DNA of 40,119 bases, from assembly GCF_000271305.1 (NCBI RefSeq), contig NZ_AKGD01000001.1, positions 2,114,882-2,155,000 on the forward strand, read 5' to 3'. Origin of the DNA: Hydrocarboniphaga effusa AP103. Lineage in GTDB: Bacteria; Pseudomonadota; Gammaproteobacteria; Nevskiales; Nevskiaceae. Below are positions 25,773 to 36,823 of this stretch, in pieces. Position 1 is the first letter of the stretch; every line of letters begins with the position of its first letter. A program made the position numbers and the translations under genes. Under the pieces are notes generated by a model. It was not told the DNA's origin and made no database searches. It saw only the letters and a list, made by a program, of their open reading frames with translations.

Positions 25773-26219
25773 TCATCCGAGCTTGGTCTTGATCAGGCCG
25801 GACAGTTTGCCCATGTCGGTCTTGCCGGCGACTTTGGGCTTGATCCAGCCCATGACCTTGCCGATGTCCTTGCCGCTCGCGGCGCCGGTTTCGGCCATTG
25901 CCTGATCGATCAGGGCGAGCACTTCGGCTTCGGTCAGCTGCTGCGGCAGATAGCCCATCAGCATGACGATTTCGGCAGCTTCCTTGTCGGCCAGGTCGGG
26001 ACGATTACCGGCGCGGAACTGGCTTTCGGAGTCGCGACGCTGCTTGACCATCTTCTCGACGGTGGCCGTGACCACGGCGTCGGTGACCTCGATGGCGTCG
26101 ATGACTTCGCGGTTCTTGAGCTCGGACGAGAGCATGCGCAGCACCGACAGGCGATCTTTTTCGCCCGCGCGCATGGCCGCTTTCACGTCTTCCAGGACGC
26201 GAGTCTTGAGATCGGACAT
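25773..26219 (-). CDS. yqeY: GatB/YqeY domain protein
   Basis: A 148-residue YqeY-family protein, related to the tail domain of the GatB subunit of tRNA amidotransferase. Motifs include the N-terminal LKTRVLEDVKAAMRAGEKDRLSVLRML, AEIVMLMGYLPQQLTEAEV and the C-terminal SGKDIGKVMGWIKPKVAGKTD. Its exact role is unknown; tRNA binding is suspected from the GatB relationship. The start at 26219 is preferred over 26231 because GGAG lies six bases before it. Between rpsU and dnaG is its usual position in this bacterial group. Confidence 0.93.
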   Translation of the reverse strand: MSDLKTRVLEDVKAAMRAGEKDRLSVLRMLSSELKNREVIDAIEVTDAVVTATVEKMVKQRRDSESQFRAGNRPDLADKEAAEIVMLMGYLPQQLTEAEVLALIDQAMAETGAASGKDIGKVMGWIKPKVAGKTDMGKLSGLIKTKLG

Positions 26220-26284
26220 CGGATGCTCCATGGCGTGAGGGGGTAGGCTGAATCGTCGAGAGCACTGACTCGCGACGCTAGGAT

Positions 26285-26324
26285 CCCATGCTGCGCATGG
26301 GGCCCCTCCACGCTGCGCGCAGCG
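26285..26324 (-). promoter_or_regulatory. Two adjacent hairpins between rpsU and yqeY
   Basis: CCCATGC-tgc-GCATGGG (26285-26301) and the perfect palindrome CGCTGCGCGCAGCG (26311-26324) lie directly after the rpsU stop, within the operon. Without a T-run they may act as partial terminators or mRNA-stability/processing sites. In E. coli a terminator sits between rpsU and dnaG to lower dnaG expression; that parallel is inference. Confidence 0.5.
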
Positions 26325-26540
26325 CTAGTACAGGCGCTGACGGCGGGTGACGTCGCGCGAAACCTTCTTGAGCTGGCGCTTCACGGCGGCAGCGCGCTTG
26401 CGCTTGCGCTCCTGGCTCGGCTTCTCGAAGAACTCGTGCTTGCGCACGTCGGTCAGCACACCGGCCTTTTCACAGGTGCGCTTGAAGCGGCGCAGGGCAA
26501 CTTCGAAGGGTTCGTTTTCGCGGACGCGGACAGTCGGCAT
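26325..26540 (-). CDS. rpsU: 30S ribosomal protein S21
   Basis: A 71-residue basic ribosomal protein beginning [21 protein letters not shown] and containing [20 protein letters not shown] and a Lys/Arg-rich C-terminus ending QRLY. This is the full-length gammaproteobacterial S21, located near the anti-Shine-Dalgarno end of 16S rRNA and needed for initiation. It is the first gene of the macromolecular-synthesis operon with yqeY, dnaG and rpoD, divergent from tsaD. A good sigma-70 promoter lies upstream. Confidence 0.98.
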   Translation of the reverse strand: MPTVRVRENEPFEVALRRFKRTCEKAGVLTDVRKHEFFEKPSQERKRKRAAAVKRQLKKVSRDVTRRQRLY

Positions 26541-26587
26541 AAGGTGAAGCTCGCTCTTGACACAGGGCTGGGCCCAAAGGGGCGGCG

Positions 26588-26616
26588 ATTTTATGCGCGA
26601 GCCGCGCGCAATGCAA
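26588..26616 (-). promoter_or_regulatory. Sigma-70 promoter of the rpsU operon
   Basis: On the minus strand TTGCAT (26616-26611) and TAAAAT (26593-26588) are separated by exactly 17 bases, giving a start near 26581 and a leader of about 40 bases before rpsU. It lies in the 146-base divergent gap to tsaD. Confidence 0.65.
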
Positions 26617-26686
26617 AGCCTGGATGGAAGATGGCGCTGGATCGCGGCTCGCCGGCCGTCGCGCCGATGGGCACAATACGCGCCCC

Positions 26687-27709
26687 ATGCCCGTCCTGGC
26701 CCTCGAAACCTCCTGCGACGAAACCGCCGCCGCCCTCTACGACGGCGAGCGCGGACTGCTCTCGCACACGCTGCATTCGCAGATCGCGCTGCATGCGCAG
26801 TACGGCGGCGTGGTGCCCGAACTCGCCTCGCGCGATCACATCCGCCGGGTCAACGGGCTGCTGCGCGAGGCCCTGGCGCAGGCGAGCCTGCGGTTTTCCG
26901 ATCTCTCGGGCGTGGCTTACACGGCCGGACCGGGCCTGATCGGGGCGCTCATGGTCGGTGCTTCGGTCGCGGCCGGCATCGCGCTCGCGCACGACCTGCC
27001 GCTGATCGCCGTGCATCATATGGAAGGGCATCTGCTGGCGCCGATGCTCGAAGACCCCAAGCCCAAATTTCCGTTCGTCGCCCTGCTGGTGTCGGGCGGG
27101 CACACCCTGCTGGTGTCGGTCGAAGGCGTCGGCCGCTACACGCTGCTCGGCGAAAGCCTGGACGACGCGGTCGGTGAAGCCTTCGACAAGACCGCCAAGA
27201 TGATGGGCCTGCCGTATCCGGGCGGCCCGCACCTGGCCCGGCTCGCCGAAGGCGGTGCGCCCGGGCGTTTCAAGTTTCCGCGTCCGATGACCGATCGCCC
27301 GGGCCTCGATTTCAGCTTCAGCGGGCTCAAGACCGCGGTGCTGACCGCGCTGCCGGCCGGCGCGAGCGAGCAGGACAAGGCCGACATCGCGCGCGGCTTC
27401 GAAGAGGCCGTCACCGAAACCCTGGCGATCAAGTGCGATCGCGCCCTGCAGCAGACCGGCCATGCGGCGCTGATCGTCGCGGGCGGCGTCGGGGCGAACC
27501 AGCGCTTGCGCGCCCGGCTCGCGGACTTGGCCGAGCGTCGCGGCGCGGGCCTGTTCTTTCCGCGCCCGGCTTTCTGCACCGACAACGCGGCGATGATCGC
27601 TTACGCCGGCTGGGCCCGCCTGGCCGAAGCCCGGCCGGCCTCCGGCAAGTTGTTCACCACGGCGCGCTGGCCGCTCGAATTGCTGCGCCCGCCCATGGCC
27701 GCGGCGTAA
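26687..27709 (+). CDS. tsaD: tRNA N6-threonylcarbamoyladenosine synthase subunit TsaD
   Basis: Transfers threonylcarbamoyl to A37 of ANN-decoding tRNAs, together with TsaB, TsaC and TsaE. The 340-residue ASKHA-fold protein begins [18 protein letters not shown] and contains [14 protein letters not shown]. The metal-binding [10 protein letters not shown] and [10 protein letters not shown] follow, with [33 protein letters not shown] and [13 protein letters not shown]. The start at 26687 matches the family N-terminus; the open frame extends to 26624 without support. No clear ribosome-binding site precedes it. folB follows after a 45-base gap holding a tandem repeat. Confidence 0.97.
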   Translation: MPVLALETSCDETAAALYDGERGLLSHTLHSQIALHAQYGGVVPELASRDHIRRVNGLLREALAQASLRFSDLSGVAYTAGPGLIGALMVGASVAAGIALAHDLPLIAVHHMEGHLLAPMLEDPKPKFPFVALLVSGGHTLLVSVEGVGRYTLLGESLDDAVGEAFDKTAKMMGLPYPGGPHLARLAEGGAPGRFKFPRPMTDRPGLDFSFSGLKTAVLTALPAGASEQDKADIARGFEEAVTETLAIKCDRALQQTGHAALIVAGGVGANQRLRARLADLAERRGAGLFFPRPAFCTDNAAMIAYAGWARLAEARPASGKLFTTARWPLELLRPPMAAA

Positions 27710-27715
27710 GCTGGA

Positions 27716-27743
27716 CGTCTCCCGTCTCCCGTCTCCCGTCTCC
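27716..27743. repeat. Heptanucleotide tandem repeat before folB
   Basis: Four perfect head-to-tail copies of CGTCTCC occupy most of the tsaD-folB gap and end 11 bases before the folB ATG, where a ribosome-binding site would be expected. The plus strand is pyrimidine-rich here. Copy number may vary by slippage. Confidence 0.9.
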
Positions 27744-27754
27744 CGGCATCTCTC

Positions 27755-28132
27755 ATGGACACCGTCTTCATTCGCGGCCTCAAGGTCGAGACCATCATCG
27801 GCGTGCACGACTGGGAGCGCGGGCTCATGCGCCCGCTGATCTTCGATCTCGATCTCGGCACCGATTTCAACTCCGCAGCCGCGAGCGACCACGTGCGCGA
27901 TGCGCTCGACTACTCGGCGATCCAATCCACCGTCGAGAAAGTGGCGACCGAATACCGGCCGGCGCTGCTCGAAGCCCTGGCCGAAAGGCTTGCGCGCACG
28001 CTCTACAAAGAATTCCCGCTGCTGCTGAAGCTGCGGCTGGTCATCCACAAGCCCGGTGCGATCCCGGTGCAGGACGTCGGCGTGGAGATCGAGCGTCGTC
28101 GCGAGGACTACGCGGCCTGCGGAATGCGCTAA
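27755..28132 (+). CDS. folB: Dihydroneopterin aldolase FolB
   Basis: Folate pathway enzyme that cleaves 7,8-dihydroneopterin to 6-hydroxymethyl-dihydropterin and glycolaldehyde. The 125-residue protein opens MDTVFIRGLKVETIIGVHDWER, the family signature with the conserved Gly-Val-His-Asp and the substrate-binding Glu. LDYSAIQSTVEKVATE and LRLVIHKPGAIPVQDVGVEIER follow, the latter with the catalytic lysine. Length is standard. The ATG has no purine-rich Shine-Dalgarno; a CGTCTCC repeat lies there instead. It is likely cotranscribed with tsaD and ends convergently 12 bases from the gmhB-like gene. Confidence 0.95.
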   Translation: MDTVFIRGLKVETIIGVHDWERGLMRPLIFDLDLGTDFNSAAASDHVRDALDYSAIQSTVEKVATEYRPALLEALAERLARTLYKEFPLLLKLRLVIHKPGAIPVQDVGVEIERRREDYAACGMR

Positions 28133-28144
28133 TTTGGTGCGCTA

Positions 28145-28678
28145 TCAGCTGGCCAGCAAGGCAGCTCCAAACTGCGCCAGGTCGTCATAAACCGGCACGC
28201 CTTCCAGGGAATGCTTTGTTTCAGTGCGTCGACCCTTGCCGGTTCGCACCAAAACAGGACGAGCCCCGGCGGCACGGGCGGCCTCGATGTCCGAGTAGCT
28301 GTCGCCGACGAAGAAAACCTCGTCGAGCTTGATCTGCAACCGCTTGGCAAGGTCGCGCAGCATGCCCGGATTGGGCTTTCGCATATCGCTTGCGTGATCC
28401 GGGTGCTCGGGCGCGAATTCGATGCCGTCGATGCGCCCGCCCAGCTCGGCGCAGAGCTTCTGAAGCCGGTCATGGATCGCGAACAGGCCGTCGAAATCCA
28501 TATAGCCGCGACCGATCGCGGACTGGTTGGTGACGATGTAAATGCGCCAGCCGGCCTGCGAAAGCTTGGCGATGGCCTCGATGCTGCCCGCAATCGGCCG
28601 CCACTCGGCGACCGATTTGATGTAGTCGTCGGAGTCCTCGTTGATGACGCCGTCTCGATCGAGAAAAACGAACTTCAT
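28145..28678 (-). CDS. gmhB: D,D-heptose 1,7-bisphosphate phosphatase-like HAD hydrolase, zinc loop lost
   Basis: A 177-residue HAD-superfamily phosphatase resembling GmhB, which makes heptose 1-phosphate for lipopolysaccharide core. HAD motif I is FLDRDGVIN with both aspartates, motif II is VTNQSAIGRG, and motif IV is FFVGDSYSDIEAA. The RKPNPGML segment (motif III lysine) is intact. The loop that in GmhB carries the Cys-x-His...Cys-x-Cys zinc site reads Ala89-Pro-Glu91...Ser97-Asp-Met99, so every ligand is replaced with the same spacing as the short Pseudomonas-type loop. The start at 28678 fits the family. It follows glyS by 16 bases on the same strand. Function as GmhB is likely but the histidinol-phosphatase subfamily cannot be excluded. 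Confidence 0.85.
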   Translation of the reverse strand: MKFVFLDRDGVINEDSDDYIKSVAEWRPIAGSIEAIAKLSQAGWRIYIVTNQSAIGRGYMDFDGLFAIHDRLQKLCAELGGRIDGIEFAPEHPDHASDMRKPNPGMLRDLAKRLQIKLDEVFFVGDSYSDIEAARAAGARPVLVRTGKGRRTETKHSLEGVPVYDDLAQFGAALLAS

Positions 28679-28694
28679 CGCCGGGCGAGTCCGA

Positions 28695-30758
28695 TCAACC
28701 CGGCAGCAGCGACAAGTCCGCGACCTCGCGGCACAAGGCATCGAGCCTGGCCAGCAGGCCCAGGCGGTTGCTGCGCACCTGCGCGTCCTCGGCCATCACC
28801 ATCACCGCATCGAAGAAGGCATCGACCGGCTGCTTGAGCGTGGCGAGCTCGCTGAGCATGGCGCCGTAGTCGCGCGCCGCCCTCAGCGGGGCGAGCGCGG
28901 ATTCGACGCGCTGCAGGGTTTCGAACAGCGCGTGCTCGGCGGGGACTTCGAAGCGGTCGGGCTTGATCGTGGTCGGTGTATCGCCGGCCTGGCGCAGGAT
29001 GTTGCGCGCGCGCTTGTCGGCGGCCGCGAGGCTCTTGGCCTCGTCGCTCGGCAGAAAGCGCAGCAGGGCCTGCAGGCGGCGTTCGAAATCGAGCGGCCGC
29101 GTGACGCCGCTCGCGCGCACGGCCTCGAAGGCCTCCGCGCTCGCACCGCGGCTTTCGCTGTAGCTGCGCAGGCGCTCGAGGCAGAAGGCGTAGAGATCGT
29201 CGATGGTCGCTTCGGCGCGGTTGCCGGCGGGCTGGGCGATCAGCGCCTGTTCGAGCAGGTCCTGCAGCTCGAGGTCGAGCCCGCCTTCGACGAGGATGCG
29301 CAGCGCGCCGAGCGCGGCCCGGCGCAGCGCGAACGGATCCTTGCTCGCGGTGGGCTTCTGGCCGATCGCGAAGATGCCGGCCAGCGTATCGAGCTTGTCG
29401 GCGAGCGCGACGATGCGGCCCTGGGCGGTCGATGGAATCGGCGTGCCCTGCTGGGTCGGCAGGTAGTGCTCGCGAATCGCGGTGGCCACCGCTTGCGGCT
29501 CGCCTCCGGCGCTCGCGTAGTAGCCGCCCATGAGGCCCTGCAGCTCGGGGAACTCGAACACCACCTTGGTGACGAGATCGGCCTTGGCCAGATCGGCGGC
29601 GCGGCCGACGTCGGCGACCAGCGAGTCGTCGACGAGCGCGGCGATCTTGCGCGCGAGCTTGCTCACGCGTGCGGACTTCTCGGCGATGCTGCCGAGCTCC
29701 TTCTGGAAGGTCACCGCGGCGAGCTTCTCGACATAGGCCGACAGCGGCTGCTTGAGATCCTGCTCGTAGAAGAACAGCGCATCGGTCAGGCGCGGGCGCA
29801 CCACGCGCTCGTTGCCGGCGATTACCTGGCCGACGTCGGACGATTCGATGTTCGCGATGGTGATGAAGTACGGCAGCAGCTGGGTGTTGGCAGCGTCCGA
29901 GAACAGCGTGAAATAACGCTGGTTGGTCTCGACCGTCGAGACGATGACCTCGGGCGGCAGGCGCATGAAGCGCTGCTCCATGTCGCCCGCGATGACGACG
30001 GGCCACTCGACCAGGGCGGTGACTTCGTCGAGCAGATCTTCGGTGATGCGCGCGTGGCCGCCGAGTTGGCCTGCCTTGGATTCGATCTGCTTTCGGATGT
30101 TGTCGCGGCGCGAGGCGAAATCGGCCCAGACATGCGCCTTGCGCAGTGCGGGCTCGTAATCACGCGGCTCCGACAGCGCGATCGCGGCCGGGGCGTGGAA
30201 GCGGTGGCCGTAGCTGATGCGGCCCGATTCGAGGCCGAAGCGGCTCAGCGGCACCACGTCGCCACCGAGCAGGCACAGCAGCCACTGCACCGGGCGCACG
30301 AAGGTCTCGGTGCCCGAACCCCAGCGCATGCGCTTGGGCACGAGTTCGTCCATCTGCTTGAGCGTTTCCTCGAAGATCGCCGGCAGCAGTTCTGCGGTCG
30401 GCTGGCCGGGCTGGGTCCTGGAGAAGTGCAGCTTGCCGTCCTTCTCGCCGATGGCCTCGATCGCCACACCGCAGGAGCGCGCGAAACCGAGCGCCGCCGG
30501 CGTCGGCTTGCCGTCCTTGTACGCGGCGGCGAGTGCTGGTCCTGCGCGCTCCTGCAGCTGGTCGGGCTGCTGGGCGGCGACATCGGCGATCAGCACCGCG
30601 AGCCGGCGCGGGGTGGCGAAGGACAGGGCCGAGCCGACGCTGACGCCACGACGAGCCAGGCCGCCCGCGATGCCGTCGGTGAGCGCCTTGGAAAGAGGGG
30701 CGACGAAGCGGGCCGGCAGGTCTTCGGCGCCGAGTTCGAACAGCAGGTCGAGCGGCAT
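28695..30758 (-). CDS. glyS: Glycyl-tRNA synthetase beta subunit
   Basis: Beta subunit (687 residues) of the alpha2-beta2 bacterial glycyl-tRNA synthetase, responsible mainly for tRNA binding. It begins MPLDLLFELGAEDLPARFV, the conserved beta-subunit N-terminus, and contains FVRPVQWLLCLLGGDVVPL, RFHAPAAI and VISTVETNQRYFTLF-like signatures (here VIVSTVETNQRYF). GLMGGYYASAGGE, KLDTLAGIFAIGQKPTASKDPFALRR and a C-terminal anticodon-binding-like domain follow. The alpha gene glyQ lies upstream on the same strand but katG and about 2.6 kb separate them, unlike the usual adjacent glyQS arrangement. Confidence 0.97.
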   Translation of the reverse strand: MPLDLLFELGAEDLPARFVAPLSKALTDGIAGGLARRGVSVGSALSFATPRRLAVLIADVAAQQPDQLQERAGPALAAAYKDGKPTPAALGFARSCGVAIEAIGEKDGKLHFSRTQPGQPTAELLPAIFEETLKQMDELVPKRMRWGSGTETFVRPVQWLLCLLGGDVVPLSRFGLESGRISYGHRFHAPAAIALSEPRDYEPALRKAHVWADFASRRDNIRKQIESKAGQLGGHARITEDLLDEVTALVEWPVVIAGDMEQRFMRLPPEVIVSTVETNQRYFTLFSDAANTQLLPYFITIANIESSDVGQVIAGNERVVRPRLTDALFFYEQDLKQPLSAYVEKLAAVTFQKELGSIAEKSARVSKLARKIAALVDDSLVADVGRAADLAKADLVTKVVFEFPELQGLMGGYYASAGGEPQAVATAIREHYLPTQQGTPIPSTAQGRIVALADKLDTLAGIFAIGQKPTASKDPFALRRAALGALRILVEGGLDLELQDLLEQALIAQPAGNRAEATIDDLYAFCLERLRSYSESRGASAEAFEAVRASGVTRPLDFERRLQALLRFLPSDEAKSLAAADKRARNILRQAGDTPTTIKPDRFEVPAEHALFETLQRVESALAPLRAARDYGAMLSELATLKQPVDAFFDAVMVMAEDAQVRSNRLGLLARLDALCREVADLSLLPG

Positions 30759-30841
30759 GCGGTGAAACCAGAATCAAAGGGGGCGCAATTGTCGGTGATC
30801 GTCCGGGCAGCGCCAACTGCGGCGCCGGCGGACTCGCATTT

Positions 30842-30955
30842 CCTTCCCCCCTCCGGGAGAAGGTGTCGCGTCACGACGGATCAGGGATTCGCAGGAGTCG
30901 CCAAGCCTGGCCATGACTGCGAGTCCCTCACCCCGACCCTCTCCCGGAGGAGAGG
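30842..30955. repeat. Dispersed palindromic intergenic repeat, copy C
   Basis: The right part TCCCTCACCCCGACCCTCTC plus CGGAGGAGAGG matches copies A and B. The left arm (CTTCCCCCCTCCGGGAGAAGG) is diverged. The spacer holds CGCAGGAGTCGCCAAGCCTGGC, similar to CGCAGGAGCGAAGCTTGGC in copy A. It lies between katG and glyS. Confidence 0.7.
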
Positions 30956-30967
30956 AGAACGGCGGCC

Positions 30968-33322
<2,355 letters not shown>

Positions 33323-33420
33323 GCTGAACCGTGGTTGAAGTTCCGATGGGAGCCGCCGCGTAGAGACGCGACCCCGTTAGGACGCGTCGGCACTCGGCCT
33401 TCTTGCGGCGATCCGAACGC

Positions 33421-34329
<909 letters not shown>

Positions 34330-34423
34330 GAGCGGGACGAGAAAACGGCGGGTCGCGGAGTATAGCGACTGGCTATTCCATACCCGAGCGAATCGCCCGC
34401 CACTGCGGCTATGATCCGCGCCC

Positions 34424-35110
34424 ATGAACGACCTCGACGATCTGTTCGCCAGCAACCGCGACTGGCGCGAAGCCCGGCTCAAGGAAGACCCGGATTACTT
34501 CAACAAGCTGGCCTGCCAGCATGCGCCGAAGTATCTGTGGATCGGCTGTGCCGATGCTCGTGTGCCGGCCAACGAAATCCTCGGCTTGCCACCCGGCGAA
34601 GTGTTCGTCCATCGCAACATCGCCAACCTGGTCGTCCACAGCGACTTCAACGCGCAGTCGGTCATCCAGTTCGCGGTCGACGTGCTCAAGGTCGAGCACA
34701 TCATGGTCGTCGGCCATTACGGCTGCGCCGGTGTGCGCGCGGTGGTCGAGGGTGCTCGCAGGCTCGGGCTGGTGGAGAACTGGCTGTACCACGTGCGCGA
34801 CGTGCAGGACATGTATATGGACCAGCTCAGCGTGATCGCCGAACTGCCGAAGCGTCACGATCGGCTTTGCGAGCTCAACGTTCTCGAGCAAGTCACCAAC
34901 GTCTGCCAGTCCGACGTCGTCCAGAGCGCCTGGGAGCGCGGCCAGCCGCTCACCGTGCACGCCTGGATCTACGGCGTCGGCGACGGCCTGCTGCGTAATC
35001 TGAATCTCACGCTGTCCACGCGAGACGGTCTCAATGCCGCTTACCAGTCGGCGGTGAAGGCCACGCTGGCCGGCAGCGGCACCGAGGTTGTCAGCTCGCC
35101 GGCCCGATAG
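34424..35110 (+). CDS. can: Beta-class carbonic anhydrase
   Basis: Hydrates carbon dioxide to bicarbonate in the cytoplasm. The 228-residue protein carries the zinc site Cys42, Asp44, His98 and Cys101, seen in [14 protein letters not shown] and [12 protein letters not shown], with the Asp-Arg dyad (Asp44/Arg46). [11 protein letters not shown] and [15 protein letters not shown] are typical for the E. coli Can type, as are length and the [13 protein letters not shown] segment. No ribosome-binding site is evident before the ATG. Its bicarbonate product feeds carboxylations such as PurK's, but no physical link is implied. glnA follows in the same direction with its own promoter. Confidence 0.96.
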   Translation: MNDLDDLFASNRDWREARLKEDPDYFNKLACQHAPKYLWIGCADARVPANEILGLPPGEVFVHRNIANLVVHSDFNAQSVIQFAVDVLKVEHIMVVGHYGCAGVRAVVEGARRLGLVENWLYHVRDVQDMYMDQLSVIAELPKRHDRLCELNVLEQVTNVCQSDVVQSAWERGQPLTVHAWIYGVGDGLLRNLNLTLSTRDGLNAAYQSAVKATLAGSGTEVVSSPAR

Positions 35111-35160
35111 GCACACTGGCCGCCCTTTGCGGCTCCGCTACTATGCTTAGAGGTTTTCTC

Positions 35161-35176
35161 TGGCATAGAACGTGCT
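35161..35176 (+). promoter_or_regulatory. Sigma-54 promoter upstream of glnA
   Basis: TGGCATAGAACGTGCT matches the -24/-12 consensus TGGCACG-N4-TTGCW with the invariant GG and GC exactly 10 bases apart; three less conserved positions differ. It lies about 80 bases before the glnA ATG, fitting nitrogen control by NtrC. No NtrC site was identified. Confidence 0.65.
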
Positions 35177-35182
35177 GCGCTC

Positions 35183-35202
35183 TGCCCCGCCGAACCGGGG
35201 CA
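35183..35202 (+). terminator. Hairpin between can and glnA
   Basis: TGCCCCG-ccgaac-CGGGGCA is a 7-bp G+C-rich stem 73 bases after the can stop. No T-run follows; it may be a can transcript end or part of the glnA leader. Confidence 0.4.
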
Positions 35203-35257
35203 GGGGGCTCCCGCAGCGGCCCATTCAAATCCACCCCCGACCCTTGCAGGAGAAGAC

Positions 35258-36657
<1,400 letters not shown>

Positions 36658-36670
<13 letters not shown>

Positions 36671-36690
36671 GCGAAGCTCACAACGAATAG
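36658..36690. repeat. Perfect 15-bp hairpin overlapping the glnA stop
   Basis: CTATTCGTTGTGAGC-gaa-GCTCACAACGAATAG pairs perfectly and contains the TGA stop at 36668-36670. AAAAAGCG follows, not a T-run, so it is not a standard plus-strand terminator. Confidence 0.85.
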
Positions 36691-36708
36691 AAAAAGCGCA
36701 TTGTTTGA

Positions 36709-36734
36709 CGGAGGCATCGCAAGCGATGCCTCCG
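36709..36734. repeat. Perfect 12-bp hairpin in the glnA 3' region
   Basis: CGGAGGCATCGC-aa-GCGATGCCTCCG is a perfect inverted repeat with a nominal two-base loop, between the stop-overlapping hairpin and the terminator. Confidence 0.85.
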
Positions 36735-36764
36735 GTGGTTCAAGCAAGGCTTGGTCGAAGCTGC

Positions 36765-36801
36765 AACGAAAAAGCCCCGCATTTAGCGGGGCTTTTTCGT
36801 T
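36765..36801. terminator. Strong bidirectional terminator between glnA and ppk1
   Basis: AACGAAAAAGCCCCGC-attta-GCGGGGCTTTTTCGTT is a perfect 16-bp inverted repeat with T-runs on both strands. It should end glnA on the plus strand and ppk1 on the minus strand. Confidence 0.92.
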
Positions 36802-36823
36802 ATGCACGACTGACGCGTGAAGC

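Noticed and set aside
34410..34415. TATGAT as -10 box of a leaderless carbonic anhydrase transcript
   Set aside because: No -35 element at suitable spacing; the evidence is too thin to list as a promoter.
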